A DNA stretch of 64,000 bases from Desulforapulum sp034007745 (GCA_034007745.1 JAVEQI010000013.1:14194-78193), one strand, 5' to 3'; counted from the stretch's first letter, positions 1 to 9,497 are shown. Translations and numbers: made by a program. The notes: generated from the letters alone by a model not told the origin.

Positions 1-259
1 AGGGACTCTTGACGAGACGATCCTTAAACATATGGGGGGGCTGGTACTCCAGATGCTCGGCCTCCATGGCAAAGGGCAGCCCCACGACGGAAAAATTTAC
101 CCTGACCCTGGAACCGGGGTAGATTCCATTGGTGGCAGACACCGCCTTCAGTACCATCCAGGGCGGAGTCAAGCGTTCAAGGGCACCCGGACGTTCATGC
201 CAGGCAAAAAGCGCCGGGGCAGAACAGTTTATTCTGGACTGTTTTTTATAGGTCGACAA
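1..259 (-). CDS. TIGR01777-type epimerase with START-like N-terminus (5' part only)
   Basis: The minus strand is open from position 259 to the window edge and gives about 86 residues with FAWHERPGALERLTPPW near residue 15. That is the signature of the SRPBCC/START-like domain that precedes the NAD-dependent epimerase domain in TIGR01777 proteins; only the N-terminal domain is visible. The start is inferred to be TTG at 257-259, because the frame has an upstream stop and no ATG or GTG, and GGAGG lies 4 bases before it. The molecular role is not established for most of the family. The gene runs off the left edge, so its neighbours and intactness are unknown. Confidence 0.65.
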   Translation of the reverse strand, partial: MSTYKKQSRINCSAPALFAWHERPGALERLTPPWMVLKAVSATNGIYPGSRVRVNFSVVGLPFAMEAEHLEYQPPHMFKDRLVKSP

Positions 260-433
260 GGCACCTCCATTTGAATGAAATAAACCATACCCTAACTACA
301 ATCTTGAGACTCTTTTTTCAAGTCCATTATCCGTTCCACAAAAAAAACTAAAAGCTGTTTCCTATTAAAAAAAGCTTTTAAAGCTGCTCAAAAGATATTA
401 AAAGAGTATTAACAATACTTTCACCCTCAGGAG

Positions 434-1255
434 ATTAAGATCAAGTTAAGTCAGGAAAAATACTCACCCCCCAGACCCCCAACCCCATGGGCCTGGTTTT
501 GGGACATATTAAAATTTTCCATCACTGCGGCCATCTTCATTTTTTTGATATGTACCGGGGCCAGGGCTATTGACTATCACTGGCAATGGTATCGCATTCC
601 CCGATACCTTGGCCTCTGGGGAGAGACAGGGTTTGTTCCGGGAGCGCTCATCCAGGGACTTGGTGTGACACTCAAGATTTCAGTTGCAGCCCTTTTCCTG
701 TCAAGCCTGTTTGGCCTTGTTACTGCTCTGGCAAGGCTCTCTAACCTCCTCTCCCTCAGGGTACTTGCAAGGATCTACCTTGAAATGATACGCAACACCC
801 CGCTCCTTGTGCAGCTTTTTTTCATCTATTTTGTTGTTTCCCCGGCCCTTGGCATCAGCCGGTTTGCCGCAGCTGTTCTAACCCTGGCCCTGTTTGAAGG
901 GGCCTATGCATCCGAGATCATCCGGGCCGGAATCATCTCTGTTCCAGAGGGACAGTGGGAGGCAGCTCTTTCCCTGGGCCTCTCAAGATATCACACATTC
1001 CGCCACGTAATTCTTCCCCAGGCCATAAGGACAATGCTGCCGCCGCTCACAAGTCAGATGGTCTCACTTATCAAGGATTCAGCCCTTGTGAGCACCATAG
1101 CCGTGTACGATATCACCATGCGGGGACAGGAGATCATGGCCGAAACCTATCTTGTGTTTGAAATCTGGCTTGTCATTGCCATGATCTACCTTGGAGTGAC
1201 CTCGACTTTTTCAATGGTCTCCCGATTCATGGAAAAAAGCTCTCAAACCCCATGA
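434..1255 (+). CDS. Polar amino-acid ABC transporter permease
   Basis: This is an inner-membrane permease of the HisMQ/GlnP type. It has several hydrophobic segments and the cytoplasmic EAA loop (EAALSLGLSRYHTFRHVILPQA, given here only as key region 960-1025) that docks the ATPase. The first standard start codon in frame is TTG at 545, but that would cut into the first membrane helix. The frame is open from 413 and encodes a proline-rich lead plus a full helix. An AGGAG at 429-433 precedes ATT at 434 and ATC at 440, so initiation at a non-canonical codon is plausible; the exact start is uncertain. It is followed by the binding protein and a second permease. No ATPase gene is in the cluster. 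Confidence 0.85.
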   Translation: MKIKLSQEKYSPPRPPTPWAWFWDILKFSITAAIFIFLICTGARAIDYHWQWYRIPRYLGLWGETGFVPGALIQGLGVTLKISVAALFLSSLFGLVTALARLSNLLSLRVLARIYLEMIRNTPLLVQLFFIYFVVSPALGISRFAAAVLTLALFEGAYASEIIRAGIISVPEGQWEAALSLGLSRYHTFRHVILPQAIRTMLPPLTSQMVSLIKDSALVSTIAVYDITMRGQEIMAETYLVFEIWLVIAMIYLGVTSTFSMVSRFMEKSSQTP

Positions 1256-1264
1256 ACTAAAACT

Positions 1265-1312
1265 TTATAAAAACTGAAATATATAAAAACTGAAATATAT
1301 AAAAACCTCAAA
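1265..1312. repeat. Short AT-rich tandem repeat
   Basis: The unit TATAAAAACTGAAATA is repeated about two and a half times between the permease stop and the Shine-Dalgarno of the binding-protein gene. It may be simple slippage DNA or may influence translation coupling. Nothing else is visible in it. Confidence 0.6.
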
Positions 1313-1328
1313 CAAAGGAGCGCAGCAG

Positions 1329-2165
1329 ATGAGACCATTCATTAGAGTGACACCCTTTTTTACCACGATATTTTTCATCCTTTTATTTGTCCTGGCAACA
1401 ATTGCCCCCCCGACTCCTGCCGCATCAGCCGACAATGAAAGCGCTGTGGAACGGGTTCTAAAACAGGGGGTTTTAAGGGTAGGCATGTCCACCTTTGTTC
1501 CCTGGGCCATGAAGGACAAGACCGGCGAACTCATGGGATTTGAAATTGACGTGGCCACAAGGCTTGCACAGGATATGGGGGTAAAAGTTCAATTCATCCC
1601 CACCAAATGGTCGGGTATCGTTCCTGCCCTTCTCACGGGGAAATTTGACATCATCATCGGCGGCATGGGAATCCTGCCCAGCCGCAATCTAAAGGTCAAC
1701 TTCTCCATCCCCTATAACTACACGGGCATGTCCATGGCGGCCAGTACTTCACTTGCCAAAGGCTTTTCAGGGCTGGAAGCCTTTAACCGGGAGGATGTAA
1801 CCATTTCGGCACGCCTTGGCTCAACCGCAGTTCCGGCCATCAAGAAACATCTTCCAAAAGCCAGTATCCGCATGTTTGACGACGAGGCCCAGGCATTTCA
1901 GGAGGCCATCAACGGCCGGGTCCACGCCGTTGTAGCGTCGGCTCCAACCCCTGCCTTCCAGGCAATCAAACATTCTGAAAAGCTCTTTTTGCCCCTGGAG
2001 GAAGATTTCACACGGGAGCCCATTGGATTTGCCGTTCAAAAAGGGGATTTTGACTTCATCAACTTTTTAAACAACTGGATCATCTATGTTGAGGCGGAGG
2101 GGTGGTTTAAGGAGAGAAAAACCTATTGGTTTGAGACAAGGGACTGGGAGAGCAGACTCAATTGA
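1329..2165 (+). CDS. Periplasmic amino-acid-binding protein (SBP family 3)
   Basis: This 278-residue protein has a secretory signal peptide (hydrophobic residues about 10-30, then a likely cut after ASA). A family 3 solute-binding domain follows: VLRVGMSTFVPWA, then MGFEIDVATRLAQDMG, which is the classic start of the polar amino-acid binding fold. It would capture its ligand in the periplasm and hand it to the two flanking permeases. The ligand cannot be read from the sequence. The ATG at 1329 has AAAGGAG eight bases upstream. Its TGA overlaps the TTG start of the next permease, which suggests translational coupling. Confidence 0.9.
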   Translation: MRPFIRVTPFFTTIFFILLFVLATIAPPTPAASADNESAVERVLKQGVLRVGMSTFVPWAMKDKTGELMGFEIDVATRLAQDMGVKVQFIPTKWSGIVPALLTGKFDIIIGGMGILPSRNLKVNFSIPYNYTGMSMAASTSLAKGFSGLEAFNREDVTISARLGSTAVPAIKKHLPKASIRMFDDEAQAFQEAINGRVHAVVASAPTPAFQAIKHSEKLFLPLEEDFTREPIGFAVQKGDFDFINFLNNWIIYVEAEGWFKERKTYWFETRDWESRLN

Positions 2166-3043
2166 TCCGGCAACAACCCGGGTTCAAACCCCTTGATTTC
2201 CTGATCCTTGCCCTGGCCTGTGCAGGCCTTGTCTGGCTCATGGCGGCCATCACTGCCCAGTCAAACTATAAGTGGCAGTGGGAGGTGATACCCCAGTATC
2301 TGCTGCGCCTTGACAATGAAACCGGGAAATGGGTCCCGGGCATGATCCTGACCGGTCTTTTGATCACGATCAGAATATCTGTATGGGCCACCCTTGGAGC
2401 CATTATCATTGGAATCGTCATGGGGTCCATGAAGAGCGGGAAGAGCCGTTATCTCAGGATGGTGGCAACGGTTTATGTGGAGACAATACGCAACATCCCC
2501 ATAATCGTATGGATCTTCATCTTTTACTACTTTCTGGGAGATATCCTTGTTCCCCTGATAGGGCTTGACCGGGCAGCGACCATGGACGAGGGGCCTTTGA
2601 ACCAATTCTTGACGACCTTTGTTTCGGCCCCTTCGCTTTTACCGGTCTTTTTTTCGGCAACCGCCTCCCTTGCCCTGTACGAGGGGGCCTACTTCACCGA
2701 GATCATCCGGGCAGGCATTGAATCCATTGAAAAAGGCCAGTGGGAGGCCTCTTCATCCATCGGTTTCAACCGGTTCCAGCAGCTGAGGCATGTGATCCTT
2801 CCCCAGGCCCTGCGGCGGATGCTCCCGCCCATGGCAGGCCAGATCATTTCCACAATCAAGGATTCGTCAATTGTGTCGGTGATTTCCATACAGGAATTAA
2901 CCTTCCAGGGCATGGAGCTTATGTCCGCCACCTTTTTAACCTTTGAGGTGTGGATAACCATTCTGGTTTTCTACTTCAGCCTCTGCTTCTGCTGTTCCAT
3001 GGGAGTTGCCGCCATCGAACGTAGAATGAGTCAAAACGTATAG
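2162..3043 (+). CDS. Polar amino-acid ABC transporter permease, second subunit
   Basis: This 293-residue permease pairs with the one at 434-1255. It carries N-terminal membrane helices, an extended loop near residues 120-160, and the EAA-type loop (EKGQWEASSSIGFNR, residues about 185-200) for ATPase contact. The start is TTG at 2162, overlapping the binding-protein stop by four bases. The last 13 bases overlap the convergent glycosyltransferase gene. Its partner ATPase must be encoded elsewhere, or the system shares an ATPase with another transporter. Confidence 0.88.
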   Translation: MIRQQPGFKPLDFLILALACAGLVWLMAAITAQSNYKWQWEVIPQYLLRLDNETGKWVPGMILTGLLITIRISVWATLGAIIIGIVMGSMKSGKSRYLRMVATVYVETIRNIPIIVWIFIFYYFLGDILVPLIGLDRAATMDEGPLNQFLTTFVSAPSLLPVFFSATASLALYEGAYFTEIIRAGIESIEKGQWEASSSIGFNRFQQLRHVILPQALRRMLPPMAGQIISTIKDSSIVSVISIQELTFQGMELMSATFLTFEVWITILVFYFSLCFCCSMGVAAIERRMSQNV

Positions 3044-4506
3044 TTATTCACACCCGGCGAATAGGCTGGATGGTGGGACAGGTCAGAGAGGCTGAGTCTG
3101 ATGGGCTGGGTGCAGGTGCAGGTTGTGTCCGGCATCAAACTGGCCTGTTTTGCCTGCAGGGGTTTGCCATGGACCTGCTTGGGTGCTGGATTACCCCGGG
3201 TGAGCCAGCCGGATCGATGGGAGGTCACAAGGGCATAGGGTTTGATCCAGAAAAGCCCCAGGAACCCGTAAATCCCATACATATAAGCCCATAGAGCGCT
3301 GTAACGATTGTATTTCCACGCATAGATTCCAGCGGACAGGCTCTGAAGCACGAGGATTCCTGCCACAATGGAAGTCCCAAAAGTAATCCCCCCCCGGGGA
3401 ACGATCATAACGAGGGTAACCAAGAACAGCGGGGATTTAATCAGGGAGAGCCATCCCGAGAGAAGGTTGATCCGTGCGCCGATCATAGAAGAGTTGCGGA
3501 AACGCTTAAAGGCAAATCTGCTCATGGCAATGGTCTCCCGTACATTGCTCCTGCCCCAGCGCAGATACATTTTGCAGAGCTTGGTGTAGGTAACGGGAAT
3601 TTCCGTGTAAACCATTGCATTCTGCTGGAAGAGAACGTGCTTCCCCTGCCTGAGTATGAGGTTGGTCATGGCACGGTCTTCGCCGATATTGGCCGGACGG
3701 CCGCAGTATTTCTGGTGCAGCCATTCGGAAAGCACCTCCATGACAACGCTCCTTCGGTAGGCTGAAAGGGCGCCCGGGGTGCACATTACCGTATTGACCA
3801 TGCTCTGGCTGGCCCTCATAAAGTCGAAACTGTACACAAAGGCTACATCCAGCATTCTGGGGATCACTCCCCTGTCCCGGTTAAGCACCCGGACATTTCC
3901 AGCAACGGCACCAACCCTGGAATCATGTACAAAAGGAGCCACCATATGCTTCAAGGTCAGGGGCTCAACCATGGAATCACTGTCCACGGTAATAAGAACG
4001 CCTCCAGTACTTTTCAGAAATCCAGCATGAAGGGCATGGCGCTTCCCCTGATTTCGAGGCAGACGGATGATCTTCAGGCCCTTACCCAGCTCCTGCCTGG
4101 CCTTTTGAATCCAGGCCCAGGTATCGTCCTGACTGCCGTCATCAACGGCAATGATCTGCAGCTTTTTCTTTGGGTAGTCACTTGCAGCAAGACTCTTCAA
4201 GGTCTTGTAGACCTGGACACCCTCGTTAAAAGCAGGAACGATGACGGTGCATTGGGGCAGAAGTGATGGTTCACAGTCTGGTATGGGCCGGTATTGAACT
4301 ACCAGAACAATCCGCCAGGCGAGTTCAGCAATAACTATAGCTAAAAGGAAGGCTCCAAACCACAGGCCGGGCTGATTGGCAAACACCTGTATCCAGGATG
4401 TGGATGCCCATGGTAAACGTCCCCAGTGAAGTCCAATAACCAACCCTGAACATCCAATACAAACGATTAAAATCAACTTGAAAACTCTGTTCGATAGAGA
4501 TTCCAT
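3031..4506 (-). CDS. Processive family 2 glycosyltransferase, membrane-bound
   Basis: This 491-residue protein has two N-terminal membrane helices, a GT-A catalytic domain and three or four C-terminal helices, like hyaluronan/chitin/PNAG synthases. Visible motifs are VPAFNEG, VDDGSQDD, the metal-binding VDSDS, GEDRAMT (the catalytic base region) and the processive signature YLRWGRS. It probably polymerises a UDP-sugar and extrudes an exopolysaccharide; the sugar cannot be told. ATG at 4506 is preferred to the ATG at 4515 because GAGG lies nine bases upstream of it. No partner polysaccharide genes are adjacent. It overlaps the convergent permease by 13 bases. Confidence 0.88.
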   Translation of the reverse strand: MESLSNRVFKLILIVCIGCSGLVIGLHWGRLPWASTSWIQVFANQPGLWFGAFLLAIVIAELAWRIVLVVQYRPIPDCEPSLLPQCTVIVPAFNEGVQVYKTLKSLAASDYPKKKLQIIAVDDGSQDDTWAWIQKARQELGKGLKIIRLPRNQGKRHALHAGFLKSTGGVLITVDSDSMVEPLTLKHMVAPFVHDSRVGAVAGNVRVLNRDRGVIPRMLDVAFVYSFDFMRASQSMVNTVMCTPGALSAYRRSVVMEVLSEWLHQKYCGRPANIGEDRAMTNLILRQGKHVLFQQNAMVYTEIPVTYTKLCKMYLRWGRSNVRETIAMSRFAFKRFRNSSMIGARINLLSGWLSLIKSPLFLVTLVMIVPRGGITFGTSIVAGILVLQSLSAGIYAWKYNRYSALWAYMYGIYGFLGLFWIKPYALVTSHRSGWLTRGNPAPKQVHGKPLQAKQASLMPDTTCTCTQPIRLSLSDLSHHPAYSPGVNNYTF

Positions 4507-4745
4507 TTTTGGCATGCCTCATATTTTATTATACAAATAGATAAAAACGATATGATCTGATTCTTGATTAGCGCTGGAATATACACCTGAAGTCTAATGT
4601 TTGCAAGCTATATTTTAAAGTCTTGTCCAGTCCAGGTAAAAATGCCATCAGACGCACAAAAGGGCGAGCCCAAAGGACCAAACCCTGGGCAAAGCTTATC
4701 AAACGTTAACCCAAGCTGGGGACTGACTGCATAAGCCATGCAGGG

Positions 4746-4779
4746 AAGGGGCTCCCCCTGGGGGGGGGGGGGAGCCCTT
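4746..4779. terminator. G/C-rich hairpin with a 13-G run
   Basis: AAGGGGCTCCCCC pairs with GGGGGAGCCCTT across a poly-G loop. It lies downstream of the methyltransferase stop (4839) and upstream of the glycosyltransferase start. There is no clear U tract on either side, so it could be an attenuator or mRNA-stabilising hairpin as well as a terminator. The rest of 4507-4838 shows nothing recognisable. The 13-G run is also a likely slippage or sequencing-error site. Confidence 0.45.
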
Positions 4780-4838
4780 TGCTGAGAACCAACCCGGCCA
4801 TCGCGAAAAACAGACCAAAGTAACTTGGTAGGCGAGTA

Positions 4839-5942
4839 TTATTTTCGCCGGGCAAGGAAATGAAGGTTGAAGCTGTCGTGATCCATGGTCAAAACCTCCA
4901 CCCGGTCAAAGCCCGCCTCATTGAGCATTGCAACAGCCTTCTGGCGACCCCACATCATTCCGAGGCCTGCACCTCCGCTGTTGAGCCCCACGGGCATGCA
5001 GTGCATAAGGCTGACAGTATAAAGAAACGGGGCCATGGGATGATCCATGTTCTCCCTGGGATCTGTTGACGCATCAATATCCACCATGGAAAAAACACCC
5101 CCGGGGGCAAGCATAGTGCGAACATTTTTTAATGCTTCAAGGGGCCGGGTCTGGTCGTGGATAGAATCAAAGGCCGTAACATAGTCGAACTGGCCCTTAA
5201 ACCTCTGCCCCAGGTCTGAGCCTGCGGCATCCTCAGCAACATAGTCGACATTGTCAAGCCCAAGGTCTACTGCATCTGTTCTTGCCTTTTCCAGGGCGGT
5301 ACCAAAATTATCCAGCCCCGTGAATCGGCTGTTGGGGAAAGCCTCTGCCATTAGATTCAGGGCTACCCCTTCACCGCACCCAAGGTCCAAAACTTTTATC
5401 CCCCTTTCAAGGCTTTTAACAACAAGACCATTGTCCACGGTGGGCAAAAAATGAGAAACCAGCACCTGGCGGTGTTTGGCATTGGACAGTTCCGACATAA
5501 ACGCCTGGAAATCAGGATACTGGGAAAAGGGAACCCCCTGGCCCGTGATAAAACCGCCTGCCACGGCATTCATGGCGCAGGAGGTGAGAAGGGGGATCTC
5601 CTGGGTGTAAACCCCGAGATTTGAGCTGCCTGCGTCTTTTGTCAGGAATGCCCCATGCTCTGGCGGAAGCCGGTAAAGCATCTCACCCGTGGCCTGACCC
5701 GAAACTTCAACAATCCTGCCGGTGGTCATGATGGCCAGCCACTCAGTCAGATAACGGATGTTTACCCCTGCCCTCTCTGCAATGATTCGGGCGGTTACCG
5801 GTCGATCAAATTCAGCCATTGCATCAAAGATGGAGAGCCTGTAACCAATTGCCAGGGCAAGATTGAGGGATCCTGCATTGAGGATATCTATCATCCGCCG
5901 TTCAAATATGTTCTGTTTTTCCGTTAACTCTGCGGATTTCAA
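4839..5942 (-). CDS. SAM-dependent methyltransferase with winged-helix N-terminus
   Basis: This 367-residue class I methyltransferase has an N-terminal helix-turn-helix-like dimerisation domain (residues about 15-95) of the kind seen in O-methyltransferases and Rv2258c-like enzymes. A Rossmann domain with motif I VLDLGCGEG follows at about 184-192. FDYVTAFDSIHDQ and LAPGGVF mark motifs II-III. The substrate is unknown. It is the last gene of a probable three-gene operon behind a thioredoxin-like protein and a peroxiredoxin (gaps of 2 and 9 bases), so it may methylate something linked to redox stress. That link is inference. Confidence 0.82.
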   Translation of the reverse strand: MKSAELTEKQNIFERRMIDILNAGSLNLALAIGYRLSIFDAMAEFDRPVTARIIAERAGVNIRYLTEWLAIMTTGRIVEVSGQATGEMLYRLPPEHGAFLTKDAGSSNLGVYTQEIPLLTSCAMNAVAGGFITGQGVPFSQYPDFQAFMSELSNAKHRQVLVSHFLPTVDNGLVVKSLERGIKVLDLGCGEGVALNLMAEAFPNSRFTGLDNFGTALEKARTDAVDLGLDNVDYVAEDAAGSDLGQRFKGQFDYVTAFDSIHDQTRPLEALKNVRTMLAPGGVFSMVDIDASTDPRENMDHPMAPFLYTVSLMHCMPVGLNSGGAGLGMMWGRQKAVAMLNEAGFDRVEVLTMDHDSFNLHFLARRK

Positions 5943-5951
5943 TTTTTTGCC

Positions 5952-6539
5952 TTATTCAATTGCACCAAGGGCGTTGATTATCATACCAAGCTCCGGGCGA
6001 ATGTTAATATCTGAAACGTGTATGAATCGAATAATTCCCTGTTTGTCTACAATGATGATGGCGCGCTCGGCCGTGCCGTCGCTCCTTAAAACCCCAAAGC
6101 TGTCGGCAACGGCTCCATGGGGCCAGAAATCCGACGCTACAGGAAACCACAGATCGTTCATGGCCCGAGTCCAGGAAAAAAGGGTGGCAAGACTGTCCAC
6201 GCTGATGCCGAGAAGAACGGCATCAAAACCTTCAAACAGGGGGCGGGCAATGTTATATCCGGGCCACTGGTCCGAACATACCGGGGTCCAGGCTGCAGGA
6301 ATAAACGAGATCACAAGGTTTTTTTCTCCTCTGAATTGACCGGGTCCGACCTGACTGCCGTCGATGGCCTGCAGATGAAAATCCGGCACAGGATCACCCA
6401 CCTTTACCTTGAGCACGCTGTCCCTTGGTTTTAAGGAGCCAGGGTCGTACACAGATCCCTCAAAGGCGGACGAGAGGCAATACCCTGAAGCAGGAACCAT
6501 CATAAGCAGCAGCACAAGATACAACCGAATGTTCTTCAT
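5952..6539 (-). CDS. Exported peroxiredoxin (AhpC/TSA type)
   Basis: This 195-residue protein has a signal sequence in the first 20 or so residues, then a thioredoxin-fold peroxiredoxin. The peroxidatic cysteine is Cys88 in AWTPVCSDQ, with the conserved T-x-x-C. No second conserved cysteine is visible in the mature chain, so a 1-Cys mechanism, reduced by the neighbouring thioredoxin-like protein, is likely. An RxxIxxxD-type strand (AERAIIIVDKQG) is present. The partner gene begins two bases upstream, which suggests a cell-envelope peroxide-reduction pair. Confidence 0.86.
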   Translation of the reverse strand: MKNIRLYLVLLLMMVPASGYCLSSAFEGSVYDPGSLKPRDSVLKVKVGDPVPDFHLQAIDGSQVGPGQFRGEKNLVISFIPAAWTPVCSDQWPGYNIARPLFEGFDAVLLGISVDSLATLFSWTRAMNDLWFPVASDFWPHGAVADSFGVLRSDGTAERAIIIVDKQGIIRFIHVSDINIRPELGMIINALGAIE

Positions 6540-6541
6540 AA

Positions 6542-7099
6542 TCAGTTCTCCCCTTTGGTCAATTCAACAATGGTCGTTAAAAAAGCCTCTGGACTTTCAA
6601 TTCCGCCGGGCCTTGACATTACCACCCTCCAAGAGCGATCCTCCTCCCTTGCAAGGACGATAAAGTAAGGCGTCCTAACCTCGCCCAGTGCCCTGTGAAC
6701 AACAAAATCTCCATCGGCAAACAGCGGGAAAGGGACGTCGTAGGTTTTACGGAAATAGTCCACCTCAAACTGGGAATTGCCAACCCCAATACCTATAAGT
6801 TTAATGCTCGTTCCCGGGTTTTTGCGCTTGACCAGAAGATCATAAAATCGGTTGATCGAGGGTGCTTCCCGCTGACAGTGGGGACAGTACATGCTGAAAA
6901 CCTCCACGACTGCCACATCGGCATCCAGGTCATCCATGGTAAACGACGGCTTTGCGGCGAGACCAAGATATTCCTGAACTTTCCCGGAGTCGGGTGTTTC
7001 AAGTCTTATCCCAAGGAGCTTTTCTCCTGGGTTGCGAGCATCCATGGCCATGGCTGGAAAAGCCATGGCAAGCAGTACAACAGGTAATATCCATTTCAC
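6542..7099 (-). CDS. Exported thioredoxin-like (TlpA/ResA family) protein
   Basis: This 185-residue protein has a cleavable signal peptide (MKWILPVVLLAMAFPAMA) and one thioredoxin fold with the redox motif CPHCQ near residue 70. The later RTPYFIV segment supplies the cis-proline. It is probably the periplasmic reductant or thiol oxidoreductase serving the peroxiredoxin directly downstream. It is the first gene of the three-gene operon. The 430 bases before it on the coding side are non-coding. Confidence 0.86.
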   Translation of the reverse strand: MKWILPVVLLAMAFPAMAMDARNPGEKLLGIRLETPDSGKVQEYLGLAAKPSFTMDDLDADVAVVEVFSMYCPHCQREAPSINRFYDLLVKRKNPGTSIKLIGIGVGNSQFEVDYFRKTYDVPFPLFADGDFVVHRALGEVRTPYFIVLAREEDRSWRVVMSRPGGIESPEAFLTTIVELTKGEN

Positions 7100-7529
7100 G
7101 TTTTATGCCTCCTTAAGGATCGGGCCTTTGACCATCTGGAGAGTCAGTGACAAAGGCTCATTTCGATTATACGGTTAAAGTCTGAACAGACCTGCAAGGG
7201 CTTTAAATATTCTCCCCCAGAACCTCCTTGTGGCTCATCTCCTCCCTTCCACCTGATGCAACTGCGTTGATCGAGTTGAATCAAAACCCATGCATGGTCA
7301 GGTATATCACATACGGCAGATCCATATCAAAACAAAAACTGCTGTAACACCTCATCAAATTTGATAAAAGCGTCAAAAAAGAGGGCTCTAAAGTCGAGAC
7401 TCCCATTAGGATGTTTCAACAGGTATTTTAATGACAGTGTAGGGGCGGTTTGCAAACCTCCCCTACATACTCACAGTCAGCACACACCAGATCGAAAGGA
7501 GATGTGTATGTTATTTTCTTCCAGTTAGC
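7100..7529. other. Intergenic region between cooS and thioredoxin-like gene
   Basis: No coding sequence is credible here. It holds the promoter region of the 7099-4839 operon, read leftwards, and the 3' flank of cooS. The only structured element is the hairpin at 7438-7467. Confidence 0.6.
7438..7467. terminator. Hairpin downstream of cooS
   Basis: TGTAGGGGCGGTTTG pairs with CAAACCTCCCCTACA with one mismatch, giving a 30-base near-perfect palindrome 63 bases past the cooS stop. It lacks a strong U tract, so it may act as a processing or weak termination site. Confidence 0.5.
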
Positions 7530-9497
7530 TTAAGCAAGTTCGCGCCTGTCAGACATATCCACAAGCACCCGTTCTCTTGCCTTGTCAATGCCAAGGGCCT
7601 TTCGCTTCTTGTCAATATGGGCGATCATGGTCCTTGCCATTTCAATGGGATCCTTTTCAAATCCCCATTTCCCAAGGCCCTGCTCCTCCAGCCCTTGAAA
7701 GAGATGTTTATGGAACTTTGTATTCTCCACAATGGGGAAGGTTACGCCAAACACGGTGTATACCCCTGACGCCACAAAGTACTGACCAATGGCAATGGCC
7801 TTTTCACTCATGTACTCGGGTGCGGCCCCTGCAACGGGCAGATCCGCAATGGAATCACCAAGACCGCCCTGGGTCACCATGGCCGAGGCTGCGATCAGGA
7901 TTCTTGAGTTGTCCACGCAGGACCCAAGCCCTAGAACAGGCGGCATACCAACTGTTTCACATACCTCCCTCAAGCCTGGACCTGCATAATGGGCCGCCTC
8001 GGGAGAGGCAAGACCCGCCTTTGCAAGGGCGATCTGAGCACAGCCGGTCAAGAGCACCAGCACATCGTTCTTGATCAACTCCTTGACAAGCTTGACGTGG
8101 GAATCATCCTGCTTGGTTCTGGGGTTTGTACAGCCTACAACGCCTGCAACTCCCCGGATTCTGCCGTTGATTATATTCTCGTTAAGTGGTGCATATCCGC
8201 CCCTGAAGGTTCCGCCGAGCATGTACTGGATATACTCGTGGCTGAACCCCTGGATTCCTTTTTTAACATCCTTTGGAATTTCTATAGGATGCTTGCGATT
8301 CTTGAACCTTGTGATGGCTTTAATCACGATCTCGTCGGTACAAACCATGGGATCATGGTCATTAAACTCAACGTGAACTGCACCTTCGATGTGGGCCCTG
8401 GTGTTGGTGGTGATCAAAGGGGTGTTATAGCATTTTGCAACCTCTGAGAGTCCCTGCTTGATGCACTGGATATCCACTGCCATGGCGTCCACAGCCCCTG
8501 TGACCATGATCGCCTCGGTGGATGAAAAATTACCCGCATGGGGGATTCCGTGGCGGGACATCATCTCGGAGCCCGAGCAGCACATACCCACCAGATTAAT
8601 GCCGTCGGCCCCTGCATCCTTTGCCGCCTGGACCAGGGTGGGACCTGCAACGGAAACCACCATGGATTCAAACAGGTTGGGCTCGTGGCCATGAATAATG
8701 ATGTTGACCATGTTCTCCTTGAGAACCCCCATGTTCACTCCCGCCTCGATGGGCGAAGGGGTACCAAAAAGAATATCCGAAATCTCGGTGGAGACCATGG
8801 AGCCACCCCATCCGTCTGACAGGGCCGTTCTGCTTATCTGTTTTGTGATGTTCTTGTAGTGCTGGTCAACGCCCATGTGAGTTCGATGCATCATCTCCAT
8901 GATCTCCCGCATGGCACCCCGGGGAACGATGCCAAGCTTGCGCCAGGTCTCAAGGGTTCCCTTGGGAACTCTTTTTACAAATGGAATCTCGCCCTCCACC
9001 TGGGTATAGGTACGTTCGAGCTGCTGATAGAGGTCGGTGGAGATATCTTCGTCGCTCCTTCCCTCAGTCTCGATATCCAGGGATTTGGCCACATTGTGAA
9101 GTTTTAAGGTGTCCTTGATCTTGTAATCCAGGATCTTACCGTTTACAACATCACGAAAAAGTTCCAGCATGGCCATACCGTGGTCCGTATGGGCAGCTGC
9201 ACCGGCCGCAACAGCCCTGGCAAAATTCCTGGCCATGATTGTGTCAATGGTGGCGCCGCATACACCCACCTTTTTATAGGGATCCCGTGCATTCAACCGG
9301 CAGGGTCCCATAAAGCAATGTTTGCAGCAGGCAGAATCAGCCCCGATTGGACACGCCTTCATATCCTCGGCCCGGTCAAAGGCAAGCACCACTCCATCCT
9401 TTCTGGCTTTGGTGATCATCTGGGCGGTGGCCGGACAGGCAGTGCAATCCTGGGGGTCCATCAAGGTTTTTGTCTTTTTTTCTATTTTAGTAGTCAT
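7530..9497 (-). CDS. cooS: Anaerobic carbon-monoxide dehydrogenase catalytic subunit
   Basis: This 655-residue Ni-Fe-S enzyme interconverts CO and CO2 with ferredoxin-type electron carriers in the cytoplasm. The N-terminal cysteines (CTACPATAQ, then CCKHCFMGPCRLN and VGVCGAT) match the D- and B-cluster ligands. The C-cluster ligands are seen in GMCCSGSEMMSRHG, VVGCTNPRTKQDD, LLTGCAQ and GLGSCVDNS, so it looks fully active. It is a stand-alone gene: no CooF ferredoxin, CooC/CooJ nickel insertase or acetyl-CoA synthase subunit is adjacent. It could feed CO-derived electrons into metabolism or protect against CO. A 12-bp palindrome lies 44 bases upstream of the start. Confidence 0.95.
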   Translation of the reverse strand: MTTKIEKKTKTLMDPQDCTACPATAQMITKARKDGVVLAFDRAEDMKACPIGADSACCKHCFMGPCRLNARDPYKKVGVCGATIDTIMARNFARAVAAGAAAHTDHGMAMLELFRDVVNGKILDYKIKDTLKLHNVAKSLDIETEGRSDEDISTDLYQQLERTYTQVEGEIPFVKRVPKGTLETWRKLGIVPRGAMREIMEMMHRTHMGVDQHYKNITKQISRTALSDGWGGSMVSTEISDILFGTPSPIEAGVNMGVLKENMVNIIIHGHEPNLFESMVVSVAGPTLVQAAKDAGADGINLVGMCCSGSEMMSRHGIPHAGNFSSTEAIMVTGAVDAMAVDIQCIKQGLSEVAKCYNTPLITTNTRAHIEGAVHVEFNDHDPMVCTDEIVIKAITRFKNRKHPIEIPKDVKKGIQGFSHEYIQYMLGGTFRGGYAPLNENIINGRIRGVAGVVGCTNPRTKQDDSHVKLVKELIKNDVLVLLTGCAQIALAKAGLASPEAAHYAGPGLREVCETVGMPPVLGLGSCVDNSRILIAASAMVTQGGLGDSIADLPVAGAAPEYMSEKAIAIGQYFVASGVYTVFGVTFPIVENTKFHKHLFQGLEEQGLGKWGFEKDPIEMARTMIAHIDKKRKALGIDKARERVLVDMSDRRELA

